Below, in pieces: positions 1 to 12,450 of a stretch of DNA of 64,000 bases. A model generated the notes under the pieces. It worked only from the letters and a program-made list of their open reading frames with translations. It did not search any database and had not been told where the DNA came from. Positions within the stretch are counted from its first letter, which is position 1. The number at the start of each line of letters is the position of its first letter. A program made the position numbers and the translations under genes. This DNA comes from Notolepis coatsorum (taxonomy: Eukaryota > Chordata > Actinopteri > Aulopiformes > Paralepididae), in NCBI GenBank assembly GCA_963971535.1, contig OZ020589.1, positions 96,670,121-96,734,120 on the forward strand, given 5' to 3'.

Positions 1-1244
1 AAAAAACCTATCAGATTTATTTAGAACAGGCTTGATCCATGCATGTTCCTAGTCGAGATCGGATAGGTGGCATTATTTTTTTTTAAAACGCAGGGGTTGT
101 TATCACCTCTCCCCAATACAAAAGAGGACTGTTTTTTCTCATCATCACATTGTACCTACCAGCCACCAAAATACTCATCAATATTTACATAAATTAACAC
201 TTATGTCTGTGATCAATACATAGAACTATCCTACATGTCTGTGATATTAGGGTCGAATGTGTTGTCTTTGTACAGCACAGATACAGTACAGTGGGAATAC
301 ATGTTAGCATGCAATGGTGAAGTGGAGTGGGTCAGAGTGAAAAGTAGTCAAAGGGGGACAACAGTAGAAAATAAAAACAGGCATATGGTCAGAGATACGA
401 GCACGTATCACATAGAGAGACGACACTAGGTCTAAAAGGACCCACTGGAATTATGTGCGCTATCATACAATAAATAAATCGATTAATTGCCGGATGATTA
501 AAATGAATGCAATGATTTTGAGCTCGCCTATAGCAACGCCAGCCACATATAGCTTAACTACATCTCTCAATAGTGTTGTTCCTTTTAACCAAGTAGCGTT
601 ATGGGTAGTGTAACGTTTGTTGTTTTTTAGACCCAAGTGGTTACTCGCTACTGCCGGAGAAACTGGACTGCTCAATGAAGATTAAAGATCTAACGTTCGG
701 TGGTGCTCGTTCAGTGCTGACAACATTAGCTAAATAGCTAACAAAATGAATACAACGTATAGCGGAGCTACGACGCAGAATAACGTTAATACAATTACAT
801 GCATCATTGTTTACAATAAACGGGTGGGGCTGGTCAAGGGACTGGACACGGGGACGAGTTAAACATGAATCAATTTATTATAACGGGTAGTTTCGAGTCG
901 TGCCTACGCACCGCAGGGCTACTGTTCTAGTATATACGGGTTTGACGCTTCCTCCTCATCGTTGATTGCCTGTAGTAGCTGCATCTAACGTTAGTAGCTA
1001 ACGTTAAAACTAACCTAAAGTTAGTTGTTCACCAACAATCTCAACATTTGTTTTATCATTAGCTCAAAAACACAGAACCGGGCGAGACAAGAGACAAGTG
1101 GTCCGCGCATAGGGTTTGCTAGGATAATCACACAACAATACTTCCGGTCCGGTCAGTGGGCTTCAAAATAAAAGTCTAGAACACCGGAAAAGACGGAGCG
1201 GTGGGCTTCAAAATAAAAGTCTAAAACACAGCGTTTTTCTCCGC
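1..1244. other. Unassigned non-coding sequence
   Basis: No credible gene is seen. Short frames at 235-429 and 463-675 have no recognisable motif. The stretch contains several copies of the CTAACGTTAG-type palindrome near 990-1010. A 32-bp phrase ending in AAAGTCTARAACAC occurs twice (1157-1188 and 1201-1232), just upstream of a hAT-like terminus. It is probably decayed interspersed repeat. Confidence 0.4.
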
Positions 1245-1303
1245 GAGTACTCGAGTACATATCATGTGATCGGTCGATCTGGATTATTTTTGCCCATCCC
1301 TAG
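1245..1303. mobile_element. hAT-type right terminus, fragment
   Basis: The stretch ends in GCCCATCCCTAG, the reverse complement of the CTAGGGATGGGC start seen in many fish hAT MITEs. It is preceded by a self-complementary CGAGTACTCG block, also typical of these ends. No matching left end lies upstream in the window, so the element is truncated or begins outside it. Confidence 0.45.
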
Positions 1304-3111
1304 TTTATCCTGTGCTGAAGTCTCCAGTTTGTTTCCTCACACTTTATTAACATTTTGTACATGGTACTGCGGCGCAAGGTACATTAATAATACATGTTCA
1401 TGTTAAAAGGATGACACAAAAAACCAGACAGAGGGCTTGTGTCCAGTTTCAGTTTGTTTTATAGTAAACAATCAAATTAACAACATGGGGGGAGATGACC
1501 ACAGCTAAAACGGTGCCGGGTCAGAGAGAGCGAAATGTGCATGGCTTGGTTTAGAAGACGGTGATAGAACGGTGGTTCAGGATAGCACACTGCCGGCGAG
1601 GGTGTTTGTTTTGAATTCCGATTGAAGACACAACAGAGATAGCACAGGGCGCGATGGAGGTTTTGACAGCGCGTTGCATGACAACCAGGAGGGGGCCTAT
1701 TTTTGGGTATAATTAATTGAGAAACCAAATAATGATTTATGATTCTGGGGTTATTAGAATCATAGGGGAGGGAATCAGAGAGTTTTTCAATGTATATTTG
1801 GTTTATAAACTAATATATAAAGACGCTTCACTATGGCAGCATGAAAATCATCCTTACAGCCATTAGCCACACGTGCATTTCAACAGGTGATAAGCAGAAC
1901 ACCAGTGTCAAAAGCAATATGCTCTAAAGTTTACTAAAACAGACAGTAGCAAATTAATGGTCACATTTCTATAGTATCTGTTCGTGTGCGTTTACTTCAC
2001 ACCAGAAAAGACAATCATGTGAGGCAGAGACTAGGGATGAAAATGAACTCATTATTGGCAAACTCCAGTACATTTATGTGGAAACTGAAAATGTTGATTA
2101 AGGTGCATTGTCCCTGGTAAATTAATTAATTAATAAAATTAATGTCCCTACCCTTCCAACAAATGAACCAGTACCACAAGTGGAAGATACAAAGACAGCA
2201 GACAGATGAGGTGAGGGTTAAAGTACAATAAGGAAACAAATAAAATGTACCTTACATATTGTAAACAGTGTGATGCAGTCATGTGTTGGACCTGAAAGGC
2301 TGTCCCTCCTAGTTGTGGGCTTTCAGAGGCAGGGCAGAGGGAACAGAGCGAGTGGAGAACAAAACATGCCACTCAAGTTTAAATGTAACTATGGTTCTAT
2401 GATAGAACAAAACATGCGACTCAACAAGTTTAAATGTAACTATGATAGAACAAGACAAACCACTCAAGTTAACGTAAAGCTGCAATACGTAGTTTTGGGA
2501 TAGAAGTGGGTGTGGGATAGTATCTTTAGAACCAAATTATCAGAGTATCAGAGTATATCCAGCGAGAGAATGTTTTGAATTCCTTGGAAGAACACATAGA
2601 TAAGAGTGTAGGCCCAGAGCAGGAGGGAGAGAGGCTCATCTTAATGAAACGTTTAATGGTGTGAAAGGTTATAAACAGTTGTCATGGCAGCGGCACCTAG
2701 TAACCAGAAGAGGGGCGGGGTCTGTCGTTGCTATGGCGAGGTGAGTAAATAGGCGACAGTGCAGAGAGGCAGATTGTTTGTTTTGAAGACCGTGTTAGCA
2801 GGGCAGAATGTTTACATTCCTTGCCAGAACATCAACAAGCTGATAAGATAGGCAACAGGCACAGAGAGAGGGAGCACGGGCCGTTTGTTTGAGAGAATAG
2901 CCATTAGGCACAGAGACAGATGAGATGAGGGGAAATGTCAACAAAACTTGAGCAGACAAGATGGCCGCCGTGAGCCACGAGGAGATAGGAACAGGGACCA
3001 GAGTGACACGTCAGCTAGAGTACTCTAGACTGAGTTTGGCCGCCATCTAGGGGGGACAGTGGGATAATGCAGGTACAACTTCTGTGGTGCATATTCACAT
3101 TGTGGTTGTAG
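1304..3111. other. Unassigned, loosely repetitive sequence
   Basis: No coding region is supported. Related phrases recur at 1605-1660, 2570-2630 and 2775-2900 (a TTTGAATTCC-like start followed by a purine-rich CAGAGAG tail), as if an old unit had been duplicated and diverged. A second short duplication, AAGTTTAAATGTAACTATG, occurs at 2376-2395 and 2427-2446. The class of repeat could not be named. Confidence 0.3.
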
Positions 3112-3504
3112 TGTGTTGTCACTAATTGGTGGTTTGATTGACACACTGTTTCTTCCTGTTTTTGTTTTCCATGTTATTAAAATGGCCGCCCTTGTAATTG
3201 ACACAGGTGTGGTGATGAGGCACCACGCCCTACAAAGCAGAGTGCAGGCTGCAGTGTCTCCCATTTTCCCAAGAGATGTCAGCTCACCAGAGTCTCATCT
3301 GCTCTCACTGCTTCTATTTTTTGCTGTTTGTTCTATTTTGGCCTAGGTGCCTTAGTTTTGTTATTGACCTTTGGAGTCTGGAACACCCAGCTCTCACCCT
3401 TTTGTCCATTTAAATAGCTGTTTTGATAAACTCCTGTCTTGTCCTGTGTCCACCACTTTGCATTCAAGGCCTACACGAGCCATACTTTAGGCTTGAATGT
3501 AACA
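3112..3504 (+). repeat. Candidate LTR (5' type), degenerate
   Basis: The stretch starts TGTGTTG and ends GAATGTAACA, i.e. the TG...CA ends expected of an LTR. It is followed directly by TGGGGGTTCTAGCCGG, which resembles a tRNA primer-binding site of the TGGGGG type. A TTTAAATAG box and an ATAAAC stretch lie in the second half. It does not resemble the LTR at 6559-6999, so the two are not obviously a pair. An old solo or truncated element is the best reading. Confidence 0.3.
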
Positions 3505-6500
3505 TGGGGGTTCTAGCCGGTCTTCAAACAGGTGAGTATGCTCTTAATTTATAATTTGATTTGACCACTTATATGCTGTTTAAATATTTAGTTTAGTGGA
3601 CACCACAAGTAGGTACTTTCATTGTTTTCTGGCTGTGTTTAGCTTCCTGTGTACCACGTAACCCTGGGGCAGTCATTGAAGGGATTAGTACCATATACTT
3701 GTCTTGTACTATACAATATACTTGACGGGTATATGGTCGATATGATCTTTGGCTGGTAGCAGGTGTGGTTGAAGAAAGCTAGGTCTACAGTGCATTAGCT
3801 TTCAGTATAGGTAGGTTAGGGGGCCGGAGAATATAATTAGTGTTAGGACCTGATGTAAGTATTTTTGTTAGATTAGACATGTGGTGGGCCTAGCAGTCCT
3901 TCTTTGGCTGCAGTGTAGGTTTTAGAAGCTATTTGTGAGTCATATCAGATTGTAAGGAGCACCTGTTTGAATTGTTTGGATTTGTTCGTTTGAGTTTGAC
4001 TTCTAAGCTCGAACATATTTGTTTTGGATACATTAGGAGATTGTTTTTAGTTCAGGCAACAGTTCCAAATAGGAGTATGACACTCACACAAACAGTCAGG
4101 TTAATTAATACGACCCCCAATAAGAGTCTTCTAATCAAAACCAAGACTTGGGAACCACAGCTCCGTCTGGTAGTTAGAGGGTGTTTTTGTTCAGTCATCT
4201 AGCTTCTTGATGCGTGTATGTGTGAAACTTGCTCTGTTTGTGGAGATTATTGACTAGTTCACTGGGCAGGTGGCATTAGCCAATCAGATAATCTCAGGCA
4301 CAGCCTACTTATACGTCTGTCACAGGCGTGCACGTGTTTGTTTTCAGTTATTTTGAGTCACTCTGTTTAAAACATTTTTTGTTTTTAAATTTATAATTAG
4401 AGGTCTAAACTAGAACATGGTGCCGGTCAGAGCTATTTTTTAAATGTATATTACTATGTGCTCTGCAGTGGTTATTTTTTTCATTGTATTGGTATATTAC
4501 TGTGCTTGGTAGACTGGCGATGGTTTTTTCTATAGTTTCTCAATCTTGGTATGGCCGGGAGCCTTGTGCCTTATAGACGGGGTGCGGGGGCCTACCACGA
4601 GTATAATAAAAGATGTTGAGTTCAAGTCTGCATCCCGAAGAAGAGGGGTGGGGGTTTTTGGGCTTCAAAATTATATATATATAGCGCTAGTTTCGCTCTG
4701 CAGGCTCTGTATTTGGCTTTTTTACATAGGGGCAGGAATTGGGACTGCACTGTGGGATTGTAAATGAGGGCTGTTAGCAGAGGGAGATAGCTGCGTTTAA
4801 GGGTGGTCCTGGGAGAGGATTTTTTTGGGGGTTTTAAAAGGTCCTTTGGAACGCTGTGAATAGGTGATCCTGCCGTGAAGGGAAAGAAAGACAGTATGTT
4901 CCACAGGGGTTGATTATCTTTAATTATTTTACCTGGTAAGAACTAGGGTATAAGGGTACTTTCTCATGGGGTCATGGACAAGGGAGGCAGTGCTCTGAGG
5001 GTTAATTCCATTTTTGTTTGTCTGTACTATAAGGTTTTTTTTTCTCACAAGGAGGCGGGAACGTGGGACTGTGAGTCGGGAGAATTTACCTATGTTTTTC
5101 AGACCTACCATCATTTGCCATTCAGTCTGTTTTGACCTGTTCAGTACTTGCATGTTTAGTAGCTGCTAGCAACGGCGATCATCTAATTTCATGTGACCTG
5201 CAGAAATCATTATGACCCGTTTGCCGACGAGACTCTTATTAGACAGTTGTTTTTTTGTTGTCATGACTTAGGAAACTGCGTTGGAGCTGCGTTGAGGTAC
5301 TATAGAATGTCCTAACTTCAAAACCTGGAGTGGACCCTTTCTACCGTTTTAGTGTGTAACTGTCTATAATGTGTGATAATGGGCAAATATATATATATAT
5401 TTTATTTTTAAGCGTGGCTGAGAAAGAAAAAAGAAAAAAAAGAAAAAGAGATTGGAATAGTGAGATATACAGCCAGCTGGCACTCACATCTCTCCTTTGT
5501 CTCTTCTCTCCCACGTACACCTATGTATGTACCTCTCTCCTTTGTAGTTTCTCAGGGGGGGTCCTCCATCTCTGTGCCAAACAAATGACCGCCGGGCCCT
5601 ACTGACCACTGCCCCAGTGAGAGGAAGCTGTTCCCGGAGAAGCATATACCTACTAGCCTGCTCTAGCCTGCAGCTGGCCTACTGCTCAAACTGAGGCAGA
5701 GAGCTGTCCAGCTTGCTCCACTGTTACTACCAGCTAAACAGCTGGCCCATCACTAAGACAGTTCAATCCTAACTGCGATTCATCAACAAGCTTTTAACGT
5801 CGGAGGATAAGACAGTTATGTTTTCAGTTGTGAAAACGAACCAGGGACAGTGCGAGAGAACAGACCATCTGCAACGACCGAGGGAACCATCTGGATTGGC
5901 CCGGGGGCGTTTGGTGGCGGAGAGGGGGGGACCTACCTGAGATTCAACAACTGATTAAGAGGCAAGTCTGACCCGCATCACATTACATTATCTCAGAAAT
6001 ATTAGGTAATAATGTACTGAACTTTGTTCAGAATGGAGATGTTTTTGCAAATTGTAGTTTTGTTTTGTTTTAGCTATCTGAGGGAATAGCCTTGAGCTTT
6101 TCCTCTGCTGGGAGATTCCAAGCACTGTGCAGTTTGCAGTCACGTGTTCTTGGTGTTAATCTGTTTTCGCTCTACTGACAGAGTTTTGATAAAAAAAATT
6201 GTTTTGAATAAGGGAAATTATTTTTCTGCAAAATACTTTCCTGGGTTTTGTTGTGTTCTTTCCAGCCTGGTGGTTGGTGATATCTGTATTCTGCACCCTT
6301 GACCGCCCAGAGCCTGGACACTGTGTTGTGAAATCCCGACCATCCAGACAGGGGATTTGCCGGAGACCACCCGTTTACCTGTCATCCGTCATCATTCATT
6401 GATGTGTGGATTTCGTTCTCCATCTAGTGACTGTTTTTAGATAATAAAAATAGTTTTTGCTGAGTTATTATAATTTGTGTTATTTTTGGTTTAATGATAA

Positions 6501-6546
6501 TATTTTTGTTGTCTTTATGAAGTGATAATGATTGTGATTAATTATC
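3505..6546 (+). other. Non-coding internal-like region between two LTR-like ends
   Basis: About 3 kb without any gag, pol or env-like reading frame. It starts with the primer-binding-like site (3505-3520) and a GGTGAGTATG splice-donor-like sequence at 3531-3540. It contains a long T-rich plus strand and a purine block at 5413-5450. It may be the decayed interior of a retroelement or simply intergenic DNA; nothing in it decides. Confidence 0.25.
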
Positions 6547-6999
6547 AGACGGGGGAACTGTCGTGGAATATATTATCATGTTCTTATAGATCTGTGTTGA
6601 GATATCATGTTATACAGCTTGACTCTCAGTATGACCAGCTTGACTGGTTAATGTGTGTATGTCTCTTTAAGAACACTCTGACATCCTCCCAGTCATAACA
6701 AAGTTGTTGTTGCTCCCAGTGACTGAGAACCATTTTTGTTTACCTTCATCATCATCTGATATGTTATGACTGATAACTGTGTATTTAACATACGTCTGAA
6801 ACAGCACTCGGGGTCAGTCTATGGCCAGACGCTAGTGGGTTAACATATTGTCTCCGACTGTAGACTGTCCTTTCATACGTGGCCACGGTGAAATAACCTT
6901 TCTTCTTATTGTTAAATAAACTTTCTTCTTATCATTAATAATGACTCAGAATGATTTGTAAACGGCTCATCGTTTAGTCCTTTAATATTTCCCATTACA
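6547..6999 (+). repeat. Retroelement 3' LTR with polypurine tract
   Basis: A polypurine tract (CAGACGGGGGAAC, 6547-6558) is followed directly by an LTR-like block, 6559-6999, with TGT...ACA ends. Inside are an AATAAA polyadenylation signal at 6915-6920 and a TTTAAC box near 6783. This order is what the 3' end of an LTR retrotransposon or endogenous retrovirus looks like. No second copy exists in the window and no coding region remains upstream, so the family cannot be named. Confidence 0.55.
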
Positions 7000-8540
7000 A
7001 CATCATTGGTATATAATTTCATTATTTATTTTTTTCCATTTGACGCCGGAAATGCCACTCAGAAATGGTTAAAAAGGTCCACGCACGAATAACATGCACA
7101 AGCAAATTAAAAAGCTTATCAGAGCTATCAGGGCCATGACGTCACATCTGGTATCTTTCCCCTAATTCTGATCCACTACAAGGAGTTTTGGCGAGTGCAG
7201 AAAGCTATTTCCTTGATCCAAATGGACGCCTTACAAGACGCAAATGGGTTTAATCGTCGGAGATTTTGATGGACCAGCTACAACTGGTTGAAACAAGGTA
7301 GTTATGTTTTTAATGTCGTAAAAAAGAACTACATTTACCACTAGGCAGCCTGTTGTTCAGTACAGCAGCGCTACTGGTCTGTGGGCTGTCGCCTGATCCC
7401 CGGGTCATAGTACCAAGCTGGCTATATCGCTCTGGCTAACGTTACACCGCTAACGTTAGCATTATGGCTACTGTCGTGCATGTAAAAGAGTTTTGGGAAC
7501 GAGTAAAATGTGTAGGTCCTGTGGGGCAAAGCACTGCACATGCATCATGCAAGCTACGTTAGCTACACGTCGTGGCATGTTGATACGATAGCCCCTTTAG
7601 CTGCACTCGGTGGATAGCCCCTTTAGCTGCACTCTGTGGATAGCCCCTTTAGCTGCACTCGGTGCATATGTACAACGACACAATGATCAAACACCTTATA
7701 ACTACTATTGTCGTGTCCATAAGTTCCCTGGCAGAATACTTGTGAGGACAAAGGTATACAAAGAGGAGAAAACCATTTTAATTCGGGCTTTGTTAGGAGT
7801 TTCAAGAACGGCGGCTACCAAGCTAAGCTATGTTAGCTGCTAACGTTGTATACACAATATTTACAACGACACAATGATTTACATTATTACAAATATGGTA
7901 ACGTGGTTGTGGCTGTGGCTGTTACAAATAGTGGTTAGCTTTAGAGATGAATGGCTATGATCACGGAGCAATAGTGTTAGGTGAACCAGATACATTTTCA
8001 TTCATCACTCCTCGGCTAGTAGTAGCAAGGCTCTGCTTCCTGCCACTACCTGCCTGTGACTCTCAGAGCCCCTGCTGCCCTGTCCCTGATGTGACGTCAG
8101 CATTAAGATGACACACGCACGCTATGAAACATGCAATTAAAATATGCATGTGCGTGGAGCTTGTGGTTTGGTCAACAAAATGTTTGCTAAAAATGCTAAA
8201 ACTGGGTCAATTTCGATAATTCTTTTTCCCCTCTTCATGAAAGTCAGCGTTGGCCTAGTCACATTGTTTATTGAACAAAAATATAACCTGCAAGTTGGCC
8301 TTTAAGCTTAATGTTCCTAAAAAACGTATTTATTGTTGTAACACACCACACAAAATAAATCGCATGATCATGTATTATGTTTTCCAATGTTTAAATATCA
8401 ACATTATCTGGCCATCCTCAGTAAATACTATCAAACTCCTCTGACCTCGTCTGGTCTTTCCAAAGACCCAAGAGACAGGACAGTAATATATATATTTGTG
8501 GAAAAGGCTCCCGCTTTTCTAGTATATTAAACTCTTATAC
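7000..8540. other. Unassigned sequence with palindromes and a short tandem repeat
   Basis: No gene is supported. TGACGTCA palindromes sit near both ends (7139 and 8093). CCACGCAC occurs at about 7078 and again, inverted as GTGCGTGG, at about 8150, so this could be an old DNA transposon of about 1.2 kb; target duplications were not found. Three tandem copies of a 26-bp unit starting GATAGCCCCTTTAGCTGC span about 7587-7664. CTAACGTTAGC-like motifs are frequent. Confidence 0.3.
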
Positions 8541-8637
8541 TAAACATGTAAAGGTACCGAAAACTTGGTACCGATTGATCTAGCGTGAATCGGTACTCAG
8601 TACCCTTAAAAGTACTGAGTTAGGTACCCAACCCTAG
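8541..8637. mobile_element. hAT MITE right end (GGTACC type), fragment
   Basis: The sequence is rich in GGTACC and ends GGTACCCAACCCTAG, matching the right end of the intact MITE at 15248-15613 (GGTACCCATCCCTA). The opposite terminus is absent, so only the right end survives. Confidence 0.5.
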
Positions 8638-8893
8638 TGATGTTCCTCTTTAAGATTGGACACCAGGGAACAAAATAACTGGGTGCCCATCGCCAAATGC
8701 GTGTAGATTTACCGTCTGGCTAGATTTACCGTCTCATTGCCGCCCCAAGCGCAGATCCAGTCATAATATCTGGGCTCCGGCAGCTAGCAACGTTCAGGTT
8801 AATATGATACTCTTATTTTGAAAACCCTCTAGCAACTCCGCAAGTCATATGATATCCGCCCAGTCCGTGTTGTTTCTTGAAAACAGAGCAGCG

Positions 8894-9854
8894 TTAACAC
8901 TTTGGCTGCCTAAGGTTAAATTCATGATATACCATAGATTGCCAGCGCTATTTGTCTATGGAGAAAGTCCCCTTCTTTGCAGGGCTATAACTTTTTAAAT
9001 TCTATTGCTACATTGCCATTATTAGGGCCCATTCAAAGTCCTATATGTATTGTTCATTGTGTAGCAACGTTAAACTTTTTCATTCACATATTCATAGTAA
9101 AGTATGGTCTAATGTATAAGTATGTTTTCATCTCTTTCTGCAGCTTTCTCCAGAATGTGATATATAGCCCCAAATGCATTATATTGATGATGAAATACAG
9201 TTTGATGGCAATCAGCGCGATATAAAAAATTCCAACTAGACGTACTTCTAGAAGTTACTACACGTCATCTGATGTTGACCGGATGGGCGAGGGGGCGTTT
9301 ATAATTCCGTGGGCAGCGTTATACCAATCATCTAATGTGGGTCAAATGTTGATAATAGCAGTTAGTATCGAAGACGGTAACGTTACACGCTCAAACTCAC
9401 CCCAGTCTCCGCGCGCCGTTGGGCGATCATCGTAGAGTAGAAATTCTATCATTATGGGATGGCGATTTACCCGGTCCATCTCCAGCTTGTATAATGGTAT
9501 ATACGTCCAAATCATGTTGTTTATCGAGTTATTGGCAATCGATCGCTATGTAGCGTGACGAGCCAGAGTCCCGGGACATGTACCGAGTGGCCGGAAGCAA
9601 TACGGACGTCTAGCACAACCTCTATGGCACATCCTGTTTAAGCGATTGCGCCGATCGGCCACCAGATGGCGCTCCTGAACCGCCAGAGAGCTCAGTGGGT
9701 CCTGCTGGTGGATCTCAGGCCAGCGGAGGGGACATATGAATCCGATCGCAGATTTTTGAAATATTGATATAAGGACGACGTAAAGCGTCCTCCGGCAACT
9801 TGAGCATGGCCGGGAATGACGTCTAAAGACGGTTCCCGGCACCCAAAGTGTTAA
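8894..9854 (-). mobile_element. pB-a, non-autonomous piggyBac-type element
   Basis: TTAA at 8894-8897 is followed by CACTTTGGCTGCC, and GGCACCCAAAGTG precedes TTAA at 9851-9854. TTAA flanks are the hallmark of the piggyBac superfamily. At 961 bp it matches the length of the four other copies here once nested insertions are removed. It is the same subfamily as pB-c (31340-35390) in opposite orientation, and carries no transposase frame. A CTCF-like motif lies at 9659-9672. The 138-codon minus frame at 9546-9962 runs past the element end and is not a gene. Confidence 0.8.
9659..9672 (+). promoter_or_regulatory. CTCF-like binding motif in piggyBac element
   Basis: CCACCAGATGGCGC fits the published vertebrate CTCF core CCASYAGRKGGCRS at every position. 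The same motif is present in reverse in the related element at 31519-31532. Binding is an inference; only the match is seen. Confidence 0.4.
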
Positions 9855-10582
9855 CACAGCAGTGTGCCTACAGGCGCGAAATAAGTCTGATGTTTTTTTT
9901 CTTCTCACAACGAGTCCAATGCAGCTACATGCTTTGCACCGTCGCCATTCCTTTATGCCCACATCGCCCGAAATTAACGTTTATGTACCAATCACTACAA
10001 CGTTAACGTCAGCTAACAAGCTAATCCTGATGATCAGACGAGGCAGAGCCACAGTAAACAGCACTGAGGAAAGGGAAATGGGGGGGGGCACTCTCCCCTT
10101 CCCTGTGTGTGTGCGTGCGTTTGGAAAGACGACGGAGTCACTAGTCAGGACTCAGGACAGGAGTATATTATAGTAAACTGAGGATTACTGAGGATGGACA
10201 GATAATGTTGATATTCAAATATAAAAATGTTTGAGAGGAGTGGAAGTTTGAAGACAGACTACAATATGATGCAGGGGTGGTGAGTTGAAACAGTGTGTGT
10301 GTGTCCCGACCCCACTTCTATGTTTCAATAAATTATTTGCATTTAAAACTATTAACGCTGACTCATTCCTTCAGTCCACTCAAAATTATGCTAATATTCC
10401 TTATGTTGTTTATGATATTAATTGAAAATAGCATACGAGAGTATTATATGTAATAATAACACATGGCGATATACTAAAAAGCAATTTATAATTTTTGGCT
10501 AGTAAAAAATCTGCCTGGCTGGTACTTTTAAAAATCTACCAGCCAAATGGCTGGTAAGTCAAAGAGTTAAGTTTGTTCCCTG

Positions 10583-10806
10583 ACACTACAGTGTTCTTTA
10601 ATGCCAGCTGGACAGAAGAGTGCATCACAGGCCTGTTGTCTTGGCGGAGCCTTAAAGAGCAGCCTCGTCCGGCTGAACTCACAGCAAAACATCACTTTCT
10701 CTCATGAGGATGTTATTTTGTTTTTGTCCACTGGAACGTGTGATGAGATGAAGAGAAGCACATACTCCCTCTGGAGAAGAGGATGTACGAGCATCACATT
10801 TCTTCA
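10583..10806 (+). other. Open stretch of unknown nature
   Basis: A plus-strand frame from 10601 stays open through this whole block and on to 10957, although the last part lies in a hAT terminus. The translation includes NSQQNITFSHED and SLWRRGCTS but matches no family I recognise. It may be a host exon cut by hAT-2, or chance. Confidence 0.15.
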
Positions 10807-10896
10807 GTGGTGGGAAGTACATTTACCCAAGTACTGCATTCAAGTACAATTTCAAACTGCTTGTGCTTTACGTGAGTATTTTAATTTTAGGGAACT

Positions 10897-11127
10897 GTAT
10901 AACTGCACCTCATGTGACACTGTGAATAATGTGAATATTCCTCAGCTAGTCAGATAGTAAATTATATTGACCATATTGATCAAATTGTTTACACTGCCTG
11001 TGTTGTCTTTTACTACCTGTATACTGTGTTGTTTTACTACCTGTACCCCTCCCCCCCATGCTGCTATGATGCCTGAATTTCCCCAAGGGGATCAATAAAG
11101 GAATATCTTATCTTATCTTATAGGGAA
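10897..11127 (+). mobile_element. 5'-truncated LINE tail
   Basis: The block ends in a TATCTTATCTTATCTTA tail after GGATCAATAAAGGAAT, the form of a LINE 3' end. TAGGGAACT occurs on both sides (about 10889-10897 and 11120-11135), a target duplication typical of target-primed insertion. Only about 230 bp remain, so no coding part is left. Confidence 0.55.
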
Positions 11128-11275
11128 CTTTTATTCAAGTACATTTCAAAGGAAATATTGTACTTTCTACTCCACTACATTTATCTGAACCCATCAGTTA
11201 CTATTTACTTGGTAAAAATGTATGAAGAAGATTATATACTTTCAAATAGGAAGCCTGCCAACTACAAGAAGACGT

Positions 11276-11385
11276 AATCAGAGCAGCATAACTGGACCAC
11301 ATACCACTTTAACATAACCTTTAATCAGAGCAGCATAACTGGACCACATACCACTTTAACATAACCTTTAATCAGAGCAGCATGT
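11276..11385. repeat. Tandem duplication, 47-bp unit
   Basis: Two full copies and a partial third copy of a 47-bp unit starting AATCAGAGCAGCATAACTGG. The copies are nearly identical, which suggests a recent duplication. Confidence 0.8.
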
Positions 11386-12065
11386 TTTTTGGGGGGTTTT
11401 GGTGATCAAATATTGAACTAATAATCAGTGCAGGAGCTCACTTATCCTTGAAAGAAACTTTTATCACTGCCTTAAAAGGCCCATACATCTCCATAAATGT
11501 TCAGGGAATAAGTGCTTACCCTACAGACCCCAAGAAGTGCTGTATATTCTGTATTGTTTAATATAAATGCATTTTTTATTCCAATCCCAATTTGTATTTG
11601 AGATTCCCAAATCCCATCGGACTTGACTTCTTCGTGGCCCTCAATGAGTTTAATACCAGCATTCAACTGTATGCGCCACAGCGGTTTCTATCATCATCAT
11701 CATCATCACCACCCATGCGATGCATAAAATATATAGGTCCGGGGAGAGGCACGCTGAGGAGGCTGTGCAAACTGCAATGGAATATGGGGCATCTCTCTCT
11801 CTTTACCTAATATTTAGATTCTATCCTGACGTTTTTCAGTTGGAAGGGCAGTATATATGCGTAACGATAATTTTTTTTTTCTCTTTTTGAAAAGGCACTT
11901 TTTTATGAGGCTCAAAAGGGCAGGTGCGCAAGCACCCCTTGGGCTCTATGTCCATAGCTGTCAACATTGGGATTTGAAAAAACTTGCACAATTAGCCCCG
12001 CCCCTTCTCCTGGCCGCGCCCCCTCCCACCCGGCCCCGCCCCCTCCCAATGGAGCTGCCTCGTCA

Positions 12066-12079
12066 CTGCCATCTGCTGG
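12066..12079 (-). promoter_or_regulatory. CTCF-like motif in hAT-3
   Basis: CTGCCATCTGCTGG; the reverse complement CCAGCAGATGGCAG fits the CTCF core CCASYAGRKGGCRS. It is a short degenerate motif, so this match alone does not show binding. Confidence 0.25.
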
Positions 12080-12384
12080 TCAAAACCTGTATGTACCCAG
12101 CCATTCGTTGTAGGGTAAACTTTTCCTACTTTAAGTGTAAATGCTATGTAAATTATGGTTTTGTTGAACATTTGTATTTCACAGGAGAGAAACTGTATTC
12201 AAAGAAAGCTATTAAAATAGTCTTTGAATCTAAATATACTTTCTTTGTGTTGATTTTACATTAATTCCATGATTTTACTCAAGTAAATATCTGTTACAAG
12301 CTTCGGTTTTATGTAGAAAAATGCTGTTTTTAATCTAGATTAATTACAGAAAATTGTGAGATTGATTAGTTAATTTTTTCGCTG

Positions 12385-12450
12385 GTGTATATATTATATA
12401 TATATATATATGTGTATGTGTATATATGTAATGTGTGTATGTATGTCAGA
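12385..12450. repeat. TA/TG-rich microsatellite
   Basis: Runs of TATATATA are followed by TGTGTATGTG-type sequence. Ordinary low-complexity DNA inside hAT-3. Confidence 0.7.

Larger units (their letters stand above)
8664..10582. mobile_element. hAT-1, composite element with nested piggyBac
   Basis: An 11-bp perfect terminal inverted repeat, CAGGGAACAAA/TTTGTTCCCTG, bounds the element. Both ends resemble hAT-9 (28453-29732): CGCCAAATGCG just inside the left end and GGCTGGTAAG just inside the right end. The flanking 8-mers (ttggacac, acactaca) do not match, so the TSD is lost or the two ends come from different copies. The middle shares sequence with hAT-6 and hAT-11. The piggyBac-type element 8894-9854 is inserted inside. 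No transposase frame is present. Confidence 0.5.

Noticed and set aside
3505..6546. Complete LTR retrotransposon between the two LTR-like ends
   Set aside because: The two ends do not resemble each other and there is no coding region, so a single element is not supported.
9546..9962. 138-codon minus-strand frame
   Set aside because: It crosses the end of pB-a into hAT-1 and has no motif. The boundary is a transposon junction, so it is a chance frame.
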